Below, in pieces: positions 1 to 5,277 of a stretch of DNA of 5,282 nucleotides. This DNA comes from Nitrospirota bacterium (GTDB taxonomy: Bacteria; Nitrospirota; Thermodesulfovibrionia; Thermodesulfovibrionales; JdFR-85). The stretch spans positions 1 through 5,282 of the forward strand of contig JAADGU010000071.1 in NCBI GenBank assembly GCA_013152195.1, given 5' to 3'. A program made the position numbers and the translations under genes. Below the pieces are notes generated by a model. The model was given only the letters and a program-made list of their open reading frames with translations. It searched no databases and was not told the origin of the DNA. Numbering within the stretch: position 1 is the first letter of the stretch; each line of letters opens with the position of its first letter.

Positions 1-102
1 GAGATCGGTAGGGAAATTAATTCAATAATAAATAAAATTGCACGGATGGCGATGAAAAGGCCATCCACCCGCAGGATTTCAAAATTTGAAGAGACCTTTT
101 AG
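1..102 (+). CDS. Possible C-terminal end of an unidentified upstream gene (partial)
   Basis: Frame 1 is open from the window edge to a TAG at 100-102, giving 33 residues that end in ISKFEETF. The segment is rich in Lys/Arg and Ile and uses AGG for arginine, as the atp genes do, so it could be the tail of a real protein. No start codon or domain is visible because the gene would begin outside the window. I do not recognise the family. Frame 2 is also open at the edge but stops after 8 codons, and frame 3 stops after 2. The evidence is only an open frame of modest length, so this is a weak call. Confidence 0.33.
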   Translation, partial: EIGREINSIINKIARMAMKRPSTRRISKFEETF

Positions 103-439
103 TTTACTGGATGTTGTTTGAATAAAGATTCCTATCTGTCTGCTTCCGATCTTTCTGTGAATAATATAACTACAGAGCCCCAGAGTTTATAAAACGAGTA
201 TTGTACACACCCCATGCCCCCTCTTTTTAGAGGGGAGCTACACCTTTCCTGTTTTCTCATAACTGTATTTTCCCATCTTGCACACCGCACCTGACCTCGT
301 TTTGTTCCCCCCTGGTAAGACCGGGCTTGTCAAGGATTTTCACCTCTATCAGGAGGGATTTAAGGTCTGTGTTTCGTTTTGTAAGAATGACTGTGAAGTG
401 GAAGATGGCGGTTTTGAAAAAGTAAAATGCTGGAGTAAA
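103..439. other. Intergenic stretch without a supportable gene
   Basis: This AT-leaning stretch separates the possible gene end at 102 from the 3' end of the tRNA. I see no convincing reading frame, RNA gene or promoter on either strand. It contains a compact hairpin at 218-235 and a weaker stem at 306-320 (with a G-T pair). Neither is followed by a T run on either strand, so I cannot call a terminator for the tRNA-Asp transcript. A + strand frame starting at 278 runs into the tRNA complement and is judged spurious. Confidence 0.6.
218..235. repeat. Small perfect hairpin in the intergenic region
   Basis: CCCCTCT at 218-224 pairs perfectly with AGAGGGG at 229-235 around a TTTT loop, a 7-bp stem. 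It lies 205 nt beyond the 3' end of the tRNA gene on the - strand. There is no U tract after the stem on either strand, so it does not fit an intrinsic terminator. It may be a fragment of a dispersed palindromic repeat or an RNA-stabilising stem; its function is unknown. Confidence 0.5.
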
Positions 440-516
<77 letters not shown>

Positions 517-534
517 TGAACCCTTTATTGGAAA

Positions 535-565
535 ATTATGTAAACTTTAAATGATTACCGTTCAA
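535..565 (-). promoter_or_regulatory. Candidate proximal promoter of tRNA-Asp
   Basis: On the - strand, TTGAAC (565-560) is followed after 19 nt by CATAAT (540-535), which matches the -10 consensus at five of six positions. Transcription would start near 528, giving a leader of about a dozen bases before the mature tRNA 5' end at 516. The spacer is slightly long, so this is a reasonable but unproven call. Confidence 0.4.
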
Positions 566-573
566 GGTTGTTT

Positions 574-603
574 ATTGTATATGTTATGGGGAAATGAAGT
601 CAA
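574..603 (-). promoter_or_regulatory. Candidate distal promoter of tRNA-Asp
   Basis: On the - strand, TTGACT (603-598) is followed after 18 nt by TACAAT (579-574); both boxes match the consensus at five of six positions. Transcription would start near 567 and give a tRNA precursor with a leader of about 50 nt. A second TTGACA lies just upstream at 625-620 but has no -10 at a suitable distance. Box quality here is better than in the proximal candidate; both could be used. Confidence 0.42.
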
Positions 604-669
604 GGCTCTGAATTGTCCTTGTCAAGCCAATTTGGAAATGTCCTGTGTGTATCAATAAGGAATAAAAGA

Positions 670-678
670 TGATATAAT
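670..678 (+). promoter_or_regulatory. Extended -10 promoter for the atp operon
   Basis: TGATATAAT is a perfect extended -10 (TG-N-TATAAT). No good -35 lies 16-18 nt upstream, which is tolerated by extended -10 promoters. A start about 7 nt after the box would fall at 684-686, that is at or next to the A of the atpR start codon. This would give a leaderless or almost leaderless mRNA. It is the best + strand promoter candidate in the divergent region. The alternative is that the operon is transcribed from further upstream and the match arises by chance in AT-rich DNA. Confidence 0.45.
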
Positions 679-685
679 TATCTGT

Positions 686-967
686 ATGGGAACCTTTGTG
701 TTCATGTCCCTGGGCATAGTTTTAGGTCTCCTTTACCACGAGCATCTCTGGCAGCAGGTAAACAGGGCCGGCAGCGGAAAGAGGTATTCAGTCTTTTATA
801 CTTTCTGGACAAGGTATCTTGTCCTTGCTGCGGTCATGTTGTTTGCAGCCACGGCAGGAGGAAATAATCCCCTCTTTTTACTTCTCGGTGTGCTGATCGG
901 CCGGCCACTTTACCTGTACATCTTCAGAAGGAGGTTTTTCAGGTTAAAAGGAGCGCCGGAGAGATGA
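686..967 (+). CDS. atpR: AtpR-like accessory membrane subunit of an N-type ATPase
   Basis: A 93-residue membrane protein with three predicted hydrophobic segments, at about residues 4-18, 42-58 and 62-80, and a basic C-terminal tail (RRRFFRLK, 81-88). R43 at the start of the second segment and R73 in the third (GVLIGR) sit where I recall AtpR proteins keep conserved membrane arginines. These are thought to interact with c-subunit carboxylates during ring assembly. Its place directly before the a-subunit gene, overlapping it by ATGA, fits AtpR of N-type operons; an AtpI-like protein is the alternative. The start is uncertain. ATG 686 has no close Shine-Dalgarno; the nearest purine-rich motif (AAGGA, 657-661) is better spaced for a 2-codon ORF at 669. 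An in-frame stop at 656-658 rules out a much longer N-terminus. Confidence 0.75.
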   Translation: MGTFVFMSLGIVLGLLYHEHLWQQVNRAGSGKRYSVFYTFWTRYLVLAAVMLFAATAGGNNPLFLLLGVLIGRPLYLYIFRRRFFRLKGAPER

Positions 968-1632
968 GATTCGGTATATTTTCAGAAGTTCTCTTCAGGG
1001 TTGGCCCTGTAGAGATTACAGAGGTGGTGGTGACCACCTGGGTTGTAATGCTTGCACTTGCCCTGTCAGGCTTTTTCCTGACAAGGGGGCTCACCGTATG
1101 GAATCCAGGAAAGAGACAGCTTGTGCTTGAGGCCGTCTATCAGGCAATCTCCGACACCATCAGGGATGTATTGCAGAGGGACCCCTGGGAATTCGTTCCC
1201 CTGATAGGGGGGATGTGGTTATTTATAGCATCACTGAATCTTGTAGGTCTTATCCCCGGACTCCACAACCCCACGAGGGACTTGTCAACCGCCTCAGCCC
1301 TGGCCTTTATCTCCTTTATGTCGGTCCACTATTACGGAATAAAACATCAGGGATTGAAGGGGTATCTTCAGCATTATACAAGGCCGATCTTTATACTCCT
1401 GCCCTTTAATGTCTTTGGAGAGCTTTCAAGGTCTCTTGCGATGGCGGTCAGACTCTTCGGGAATATGCTGAGCTGGGAGATGATAGTTGCAATACTCCTG
1501 CTGCTCGTGGGGTTTCTTGTCCCCGTGCCTCTGATTCTATTAAGCATTGTCGGTGATGTTATACAGGCCTATCTGTTTGGTGCATTAACTCTTGTATTTA
1601 TTGCCGGAAGCATAAAGGCAACGAAAATCTAA
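964..1632 (+). CDS. atpB: ATP synthase Fo subunit a
   Basis: This 222-residue subunit is the stator channel through which ions reach and leave the c-ring. It is highly hydrophobic, with segments at about 19-40, 76-100, 106-124, 141-160, 170-192 and 195-217. The hallmark motif around 158-168 (LAMAVRLFGNM) contains R163, equivalent to the essential arginine R210 of E. coli. E172 lies where E. coli has E219, and the last helix has Q201. At 222 residues it is shorter than the E. coli protein (271), lacking much of the N-terminal region, as is common in N-type and compact F-type a subunits. The start overlaps the atpR stop as ATGA, so translation is probably coupled. The sequence does not decide between H+ and Na+. 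Confidence 0.96.
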   Translation: MRFGIFSEVLFRVGPVEITEVVVTTWVVMLALALSGFFLTRGLTVWNPGKRQLVLEAVYQAISDTIRDVLQRDPWEFVPLIGGMWLFIASLNLVGLIPGLHNPTRDLSTASALAFISFMSVHYYGIKHQGLKGYLQHYTRPIFILLPFNVFGELSRSLAMAVRLFGNMLSWEMIVAILLLLVGFLVPVPLILLSIVGDVIQAYLFGALTLVFIAGSIKATKI

Positions 1633-1638
1633 AGTATC

Positions 1639-1646
1639 AGGAGGTG
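1639..1646 (+). promoter_or_regulatory. Strong Shine-Dalgarno for atpE
   Basis: AGGAGGTG is an almost complete anti-16S match, placed 4 nt before the ATG at 1651. It is the strongest and cleanest ribosome site among the genes here. This suits the c subunit, which is needed in many more copies per complex than any other subunit. Confidence 0.85.
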
Positions 1647-1650
1647 TGAT

Positions 1651-1917
1651 ATGGACGCAGTCAGCATAGTTGTAGCTGTTTCAATCCTGACAGCAGGCCT
1701 GACCATTGCCATCGGTGGCTACGGGCCTTCAAGGGGAGAGGGAGAGGCCCTGACAAAGGCGATTGAGGCGATAGCAAGACAGCCGGAGGCTACCAACCAG
1801 ATTATCAGGACCCTGTTTGTAGGCATGGCCATGGTGGAATCCGTTGCCATTTATTCGCTTGTAATCTCCCTGATACTCCTCTTTGCCAATCCATTAATAT
1901 CACTGGTTATGAAATAG
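1651..1917 (+). CDS. atpE: ATP synthase Fo subunit c (two-carboxylate type)
   Basis: An 88-residue hairpin protein that forms the rotor ring. Helix 1 spans about 4-36 and helix 2 about 52-85, joined by the conserved polar loop R43-Q44-P45 that contacts gamma and epsilon. The ion carboxylate is E63 in VESVAIYSLV. Aligned by P26 and the RQP loop to the Ilyobacter tartaricus c subunit, E30 falls where that protein has Q32, S64 matches S66 and Y68 matches Y70; V65 replaces T67. The ligand set thus resembles Na+-type rings, but with a second glutamate in helix 1, a feature I recall for N-type ATPase rings. No signal peptide is apparent. The gene sits between atpB and atpF with its own strong ribosome site. 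Ion specificity cannot be assigned from sequence: some two-carboxylate N-type rings are reported to be proton-specific. Confidence 0.96.
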   Translation: MDAVSIVVAVSILTAGLTIAIGGYGPSRGEGEALTKAIEAIARQPEATNQIIRTLFVGMAMVESVAIYSLVISLILLFANPLISLVMK

Positions 1918-1921
1918 GGGC

Positions 1922-2668
1922 ATGTTTAACTTCTGGACATTCATATTTGAGGTCTTAAACTTTGTTGCCGTGGTCTATATCCTTTACAGGGTGCTCTTCA
2001 GACCTGTAAAGAATATCCTGCAGCAGAGGGAAAGAGAGATAAAGACGGTAAGGGATGAGATTGAAAGAACACAGAAGGAGGTGGCTCAACTCAAGGACGA
2101 GTATGAGAAAGGTCTTAAGGAGCTTGAGAAGGTAAAGACCGGTTATATCGAAGATGCAAGGGTGGAGGCCCTGAAGGAGAGGGAGAGGATTATAAAAGAG
2201 GCGATGGAGGAGATAGAGACCGAGAGGAAAAAGACCGTCAGGTTCATCAGGCAGGAGAAACTGAGAGCCCTTGAAGAGATAAAGGAACGGGTTATCTCGT
2301 TATCGGTTGAAATGGCCGGCAGACTTATGTCGGATATCTCGGATGACCTGCTGCAGGAGAGGTTGCTGAAGATGGTTCTTGAAAGGCTTGAAAACCTTCC
2401 TCAGGAAGAACTGAGAAGGCTCTCGGAAGTGGTGAAAGACGGCAGTTGCCGTGCAGAGATATACTCTGCACGGCCGTTGAGCAGCGGCCAGATAGAGGAG
2501 ATAAGGTCTTCCCTGCAGGAGATACTGAACTGCCGTATTAATCTGCTTGCGCATCAGGACACCTCTCTGATTGCAGGAATAAGACTGAAGATAGACGGGC
2601 ATGTTTTTGATGGCACCCTGAGGGGTAATCTTGATGCCATTGCCGAGAAGCTTAAAAAACAAAGCTGA
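1922..2668 (+). CDS. atpF: ATP synthase Fo subunit b fused to a delta-type C-terminal domain
   Basis: A 248-residue peripheral stalk protein. An N-terminal membrane helix (about 5-24) is followed by a long, highly charged helical region (about 33-135) typical of the b dimer. From about residue 176 the sequence changes to the C-terminal domain of subunit delta/OSCP: SARPLS at 182-187, DTSLIAGIRLKIDGHVFDGTL at 213-232 (compare the delta pattern D-LIGGI-I-IGD-V-DGS), then a closing helix. Ordinary b subunits have about 155-170 residues. No separate delta gene (atpH) lies between here and atpA, and the six-helix N-terminal domain of delta is not evident, so this protein probably does both stalk jobs. 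It starts 4 nt after atpE. Only a GGGG tract directly against the ATG is present as a ribosome site, so translation likely depends on coupling to atpE. Confidence 0.92.
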   Translation: MFNFWTFIFEVLNFVAVVYILYRVLFRPVKNILQQREREIKTVRDEIERTQKEVAQLKDEYEKGLKELEKVKTGYIEDARVEALKERERIIKEAMEEIETERKKTVRFIRQEKLRALEEIKERVISLSVEMAGRLMSDISDDLLQERLLKMVLERLENLPQEELRRLSEVVKDGSCRAEIYSARPLSSGQIEEIRSSLQEILNCRINLLAHQDTSLIAGIRLKIDGHVFDGTLRGNLDAIAEKLKKQS

Positions 2669-2704
2669 GCCCAAATCCATCAACAGGAGGTCTTAAGGAG
2701 TGAC

Positions 2705-2794
2705 ATGAAAAACCCTTCACTCATTCTCGTCCCGGCATCCAGCCGGGACTCCGAGGTAAGTATCACGATTCACCATCCAGGTGAACCTTTGTGA
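2705..2794 (+). CDS. Possible 29-codon ORF with a good ribosome site, inside the palindromic element
   Basis: ATG 2705 is preceded by AAGGAG (2695-2700) and, further up, AGGAGG (2685-2690), a better placed ribosome site than that of atpA. The frame runs 29 codons to TGA 2792-2794 and encodes a Ser/Pro-rich peptide without recognisable features. Its codons are those of two hairpins, so the peptide sequence is probably dictated by the repeat. The AAGGAGTGACATG start module forms one arm of the middle stem and would be sequestered when folded. It is more likely a displaced or copied ribosome site, or a regulatory leader, than a functional protein gene. Confidence 0.15.
   Translation: MKNPSLILVPASSRDSEVSITIHHPGEPL
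2726..2755. repeat. GC-rich hairpin I of the palindromic element
   Basis: GTCCCGGC (2729-2736) pairs perfectly with GCCGGGAC (2742-2749) around the pentaloop ATCCA. CTC (2726-2728) can extend the stem with GAG (2753-2755) across a short bulge. It resembles the hairpin cores of dispersed intergenic palindromes seen in many Nitrospirota and Desulfobacterota genomes; that resemblance is from memory and untested. Confidence 0.75.
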
Positions 2795-2800
2795 TACTTA
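2757..2800. repeat. Compound hairpin II of the palindromic element
   Basis: TAAGTATCAC (2757-2766) and GTGATACTTA (2791-2800) are a perfect 10-bp inverted repeat. Within it TTCACC (2769-2774) pairs with GGTGAA (2780-2785), again around an ATCCA loop, separated from the outer stem by an asymmetric internal loop. The identical pentaloop in two adjacent hairpins of different stem sequence is notable. Confidence 0.78.
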
Positions 2801-2886
2801 AAACCGTTCAGGGTTAATCATGTCTCTCCTTACATCGCACTACGCTGCTTTATCACTGGATCCGGGCTGATCTGAGCTTTATTTAA

Positions 2887-2893
2887 GAGAGGA
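2887..2893 (+). promoter_or_regulatory. Ribosome binding site of atpA
   Basis: GAGAGGA lies 12 nt before ATG 2906, a rather long spacing. The same motif would serve an out-of-frame ATG at 2896 at very short spacing, which opens a 10-codon frame ending at 2928 inside atpA. An in-frame TAA at 2894-2896 means atpA cannot start upstream of 2897, so 2906 is the only ATG start that keeps the N-terminal region. Confidence 0.55.
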
Positions 2894-2905
2894 TAATGGA
2901 TTTCC

Positions 2906-4417
2906 ATGGAAGAGACATTAAATATTGAGGAACTGCTGAAATCAATCGAGAAAGAAGTTCGGAAGCTGAGGTTCGATGTGCGTATTGCGCAGGAGGGTGT
3001 TGTTGTTGATGTTGGTGACGGTGTGGCCAGGGTTGAAGGTCTCCCGGATGCCGGCTACTATGAGCTGCTGAGCTTTGAAGAGGATATTCACGGAATAGTC
3101 TTCGGAATGGACAGAAGATTTATTGATGTTGTGATCCTGGGTGATTATTCCCTTGTAAGGGCCGGCAGCAAGGTGGGTCTTACAGGAAGGGTGGCCTCAC
3201 TACCTGTAGGAGAGGAACTCCCTGGCCGTGTAATAGATCCCCTTGGCAGCCCACTTGATGACCTTGGGGAGATAGAGGAGCGGCTGCATTACCCGCTTGA
3301 AAGAGAGGCCCTTCCCATAATAGAGAGGGATTTTGTCCGGGAGCCCCTGTATACAGGCATAAAGATAATAGACTCCATGCTCCCCATTGGACGCGGACAG
3401 AGAGAGCTTATCATTGGTGACAGCGGCACAGGCAAGACATCCATTGCCCTGGATGCCATTGTTAATCAGAAAGGTGGCGATGTCATATGTATTTATGTGG
3501 CTATAGGTCAGAAAAAGGCACAGATTGCAAGGGTCATTGAAGACCTGCAGAGGCATGACTCGATGAAATATACGGTTGTTGTGGCTGCAGATGCTGATAC
3601 TTCACCTGCAATGAGATTCCTTGCACCGTATTCAGGATGTGCTGTGGCTGAATTTTTCATGGACAGCGGCAGGGACACCCTTGTGGTATATGACGATCTT
3701 ACAAAACATGCCAATGCCTACAGGGGGCTTTCCCTTTTGCTCAGAAGGACGCCGGGCAGGGAGGCCTTTCCCGGAGATGTTTTTTACATCCACTCCAGGC
3801 TTCTTGAGCGGGCAGCAAGACGGCATGACTCCATTGGAGGTGGCTCCATCACAGCCCTGCCGATAGCAGAGATATATGCGGGCAGGATATCGGGTTATAT
3901 CTCTACAAACCTCATCTCTATAACGGATGGACAGATAGTGCTCGACCGGGGGCTCTTCAATAAGGGGGTTTTGCCACCCATTGACGTCAGGCGTTCTGTG
4001 TCACGTATTGGCGGCAAGACCCAGGTGGCTGCCATGCGAAAGGTGGCCGAAAAGTTAAAGCTTGATTACGCCCAGTTTCTGGAGGTCGAGATATTCACCC
4101 GGTTCGGGGCAAGGGTTGAAGAAAAGACTGCCAAACTTATCAGCAGGGGCCAGCGGCTGAGAGAGGTTTTAAAGCAACCAAGGTACTCTTCTCTGGGCCT
4201 TTTTGAACAGGTCCTCTCCTTCTTTATCCTGAATGAGGGGTATCTCGATAATATTGCCCTTGAAAAGGTCCATGGATATATCCAGGAGCTCCTTAAAGAG
4301 ATTAAAAGGGAAGGCAGGAGGCTTATTGAGGACATACAGACGTCAGGAGACCTTACAGAATCTCATCAGATTGAGCTGAGGTCCCTGATAGAGAAGGCGC
4401 TGGAGAGGGTTCACTGA
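2906..4417 (+). CDS. atpA: ATP synthase F1 subunit alpha
   Basis: A full-length 503-residue alpha subunit (family about 500-515), which builds the F1 hexamer with beta and carries the non-catalytic nucleotide sites. The N-terminal beta-barrel covers about 27-95 (VGDGVARVEGL at 36-46). The nucleotide domain has a P-loop GDSGTGKT at 171-178 with K177, a Walker B strand LVVYDD at 259-264, and HSRLLERAAR at 296-305. SVSRIGG at 364-370 supplies R367, the arginine that reaches the catalytic site of beta. A helical C-terminal domain follows from about 380. The P-loop differs from the usual alpha motif GDRQTGKT, with S and G replacing R and Q. The gene is separated from atpF by a palindromic element and lies 2 nt from atpG. 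N-type or F-type origin of this subunit cannot be settled by eye. Confidence 0.97.
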   Translation: MEETLNIEELLKSIEKEVRKLRFDVRIAQEGVVVDVGDGVARVEGLPDAGYYELLSFEEDIHGIVFGMDRRFIDVVILGDYSLVRAGSKVGLTGRVASLPVGEELPGRVIDPLGSPLDDLGEIEERLHYPLEREALPIIERDFVREPLYTGIKIIDSMLPIGRGQRELIIGDSGTGKTSIALDAIVNQKGGDVICIYVAIGQKKAQIARVIEDLQRHDSMKYTVVVAADADTSPAMRFLAPYSGCAVAEFFMDSGRDTLVVYDDLTKHANAYRGLSLLLRRTPGREAFPGDVFYIHSRLLERAARRHDSIGGGSITALPIAEIYAGRISGYISTNLISITDGQIVLDRGLFNKGVLPPIDVRRSVSRIGGKTQVAAMRKVAEKLKLDYAQFLEVEIFTRFGARVEEKTAKLISRGQRLREVLKQPRYSSLGLFEQVLSFFILNEGYLDNIALEKVHGYIQELLKEIKREGRRLIEDIQTSGDLTESHQIELRSLIEKALERVH

Positions 4418-4419
4418 AT

Positions 4420-5277
4420 ATGGCAGGGTCACTTGAGCTGGAACGTAAAATTGAAAACCTTAAGTCGATTCATGAGATTGTCAACTCCATGAAGGCACTT
4501 GCTACCCTTACAGTCCGAAAGGTTGAGAGACTGTTGCCCACGATCAGGATGTACAATGACCATGTCCATCAGTCCATGGGAGAGATACTGTATCATTTTC
4601 CATACCTTGCCGAGGTATCAATTCCTGTCGGCAGAAAGACCGCGTATGTGGTTTTCACCTCTGAACAGGGCCTCTGCGGGACATTTAACGAGCGTTTGCT
4701 GGATTACTGTCAGGGTTTGCAGGATATCTCAAAGGCTATTTTTATAATTTCAGGAAAGAGGGGGCAGGACGAGGCATTCTCAAGGGGCATGCCGGTAATA
4801 AAGGCACTGAAAGGTCCGGTGAGTGTTGATGGGATAGATATAAAGGTGATGAACCTGACCGTTGAGTTATATGAACTCTACAGGAAGGGCTCCTTTGACG
4901 AATTATCTGTGATATTTGCATTTCACAGGAGGGTCGGTGAATACAGGATCATAAGCAACAAGGTCCTTCCCCCTGATATGGGGACGCTCGGGAAGAGAAA
5001 GGCAAGTATAAAAGAGCCCCTTATCTATATGAATCCTGAGGATGTACTCGAAAGGCTTGTTGAGGAGCACCTTCTGATATCACTCTACAGGGCCTATGCC
5101 GAAAGCCTTGCAAGTGAGAATGCAAGCAGGCTCAGGAGTATGGACTCTGCAGTTCAGAATATAGATAAAAAGATGGATGAGCTTACTACCCTCTACAACT
5201 ACGTCCGGCAGGAGGAGGTTACGGCAGAGGTGATTGAGATTATCAGCGGGTATGAGTCCCTGACCGGGGAAGAATAA
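4420..5277 (+). CDS. atpG: ATP synthase F1 subunit gamma
   Basis: A 285-residue central shaft subunit that rotates inside the alpha3-beta3 head and couples it to the c-ring. The N-terminal helix contains IENLKSIHEIVNSMKALATL (11-30), matching the family's I-S---I-KIT-AM--VA pattern. SEQGLCGTFN at 81-90 corresponds to the conserved SDRGLCGGLN of the Rossmann-like domain. The C-terminal helix has YAESLASENASRLRSMDSA (226-244) and YNYVRQEEVTAEVIEI (259-274), the most conserved part of gamma. Length is normal. A purine-rich site (GGAGAGGG, 4402-4409) lies 10 nt before ATG 4420 inside the atpA end. The stop at 5275-5277 overlaps the ribosome site of a further gene. Confidence 0.97.
   Translation: MAGSLELERKIENLKSIHEIVNSMKALATLTVRKVERLLPTIRMYNDHVHQSMGEILYHFPYLAEVSIPVGRKTAYVVFTSEQGLCGTFNERLLDYCQGLQDISKAIFIISGKRGQDEAFSRGMPVIKALKGPVSVDGIDIKVMNLTVELYELYRKGSFDELSVIFAFHRRVGEYRIISNKVLPPDMGTLGKRKASIKEPLIYMNPEDVLERLVEEHLLISLYRAYAESLASENASRLRSMDSAVQNIDKKMDELTTLYNYVRQEEVTAEVIEIISGYESLTGEE

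Larger units (their letters stand above)
2661..2880. repeat. Large nested inverted-repeat element between atpF and atpA
   Basis: Nearly the whole atpF-atpA gap can fold on itself. Outer arms: AAAGCT (2661-2666) with AGCTTT (2875-2880), AGCCC (2668-2672) with GGGCT (2864-2868), ATCCA (2675-2679) with TGGAT (2857-2861). Middle stem: TAAGGAGTGACATG (2694-2707) with CATGTCTCTCCTTA (2819-2832), 13 of 14 paired. Inner stem: AACCCT (2711-2716) with AGGGTT (2810-2815). Two hairpins (2726-2755 and 2757-2800) project from the centre, giving a multi-way junction. This could be a MITE-like or dispersed palindromic repeat inserted in the operon, or a structured RNA acting between the Fo and F1 genes. There is no T run, so it is not a plain terminator. 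The outer left arm lies in the last codons of atpF. Confidence 0.75.

Noticed and set aside
218..235. Hairpin as a rho-independent terminator for tRNA-Asp
   Set aside because: The stem is good, but no T run follows on the - strand and it is 205 nt from the tRNA end.
2300..2683. A 127-codon - strand frame over the end of atpF
   Set aside because: It is a shadow of atpF, whose b and delta motifs are clear on the + strand. Its peptide shows no family features.
2669..2905. A known riboswitch, such as a sodium-responsive one, before atpA
   Set aside because: The region is structured and a Na+ link would be attractive, but I cannot match it to any riboswitch consensus and the mid-operon position is unusual. 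A covariance-model search would decide; a significant hit would reverse this.
3200..3866. Several frames of 64-118 codons on both strands inside atpA
   Set aside because: All lie wholly within a full-length, motif-complete alpha subunit gene and show no independent start signals or domains.
4499..4747. An 82-codon + strand frame inside atpG
   Set aside because: It is an out-of-frame shadow of gamma, whose conserved motifs lie on both sides of it and across it.
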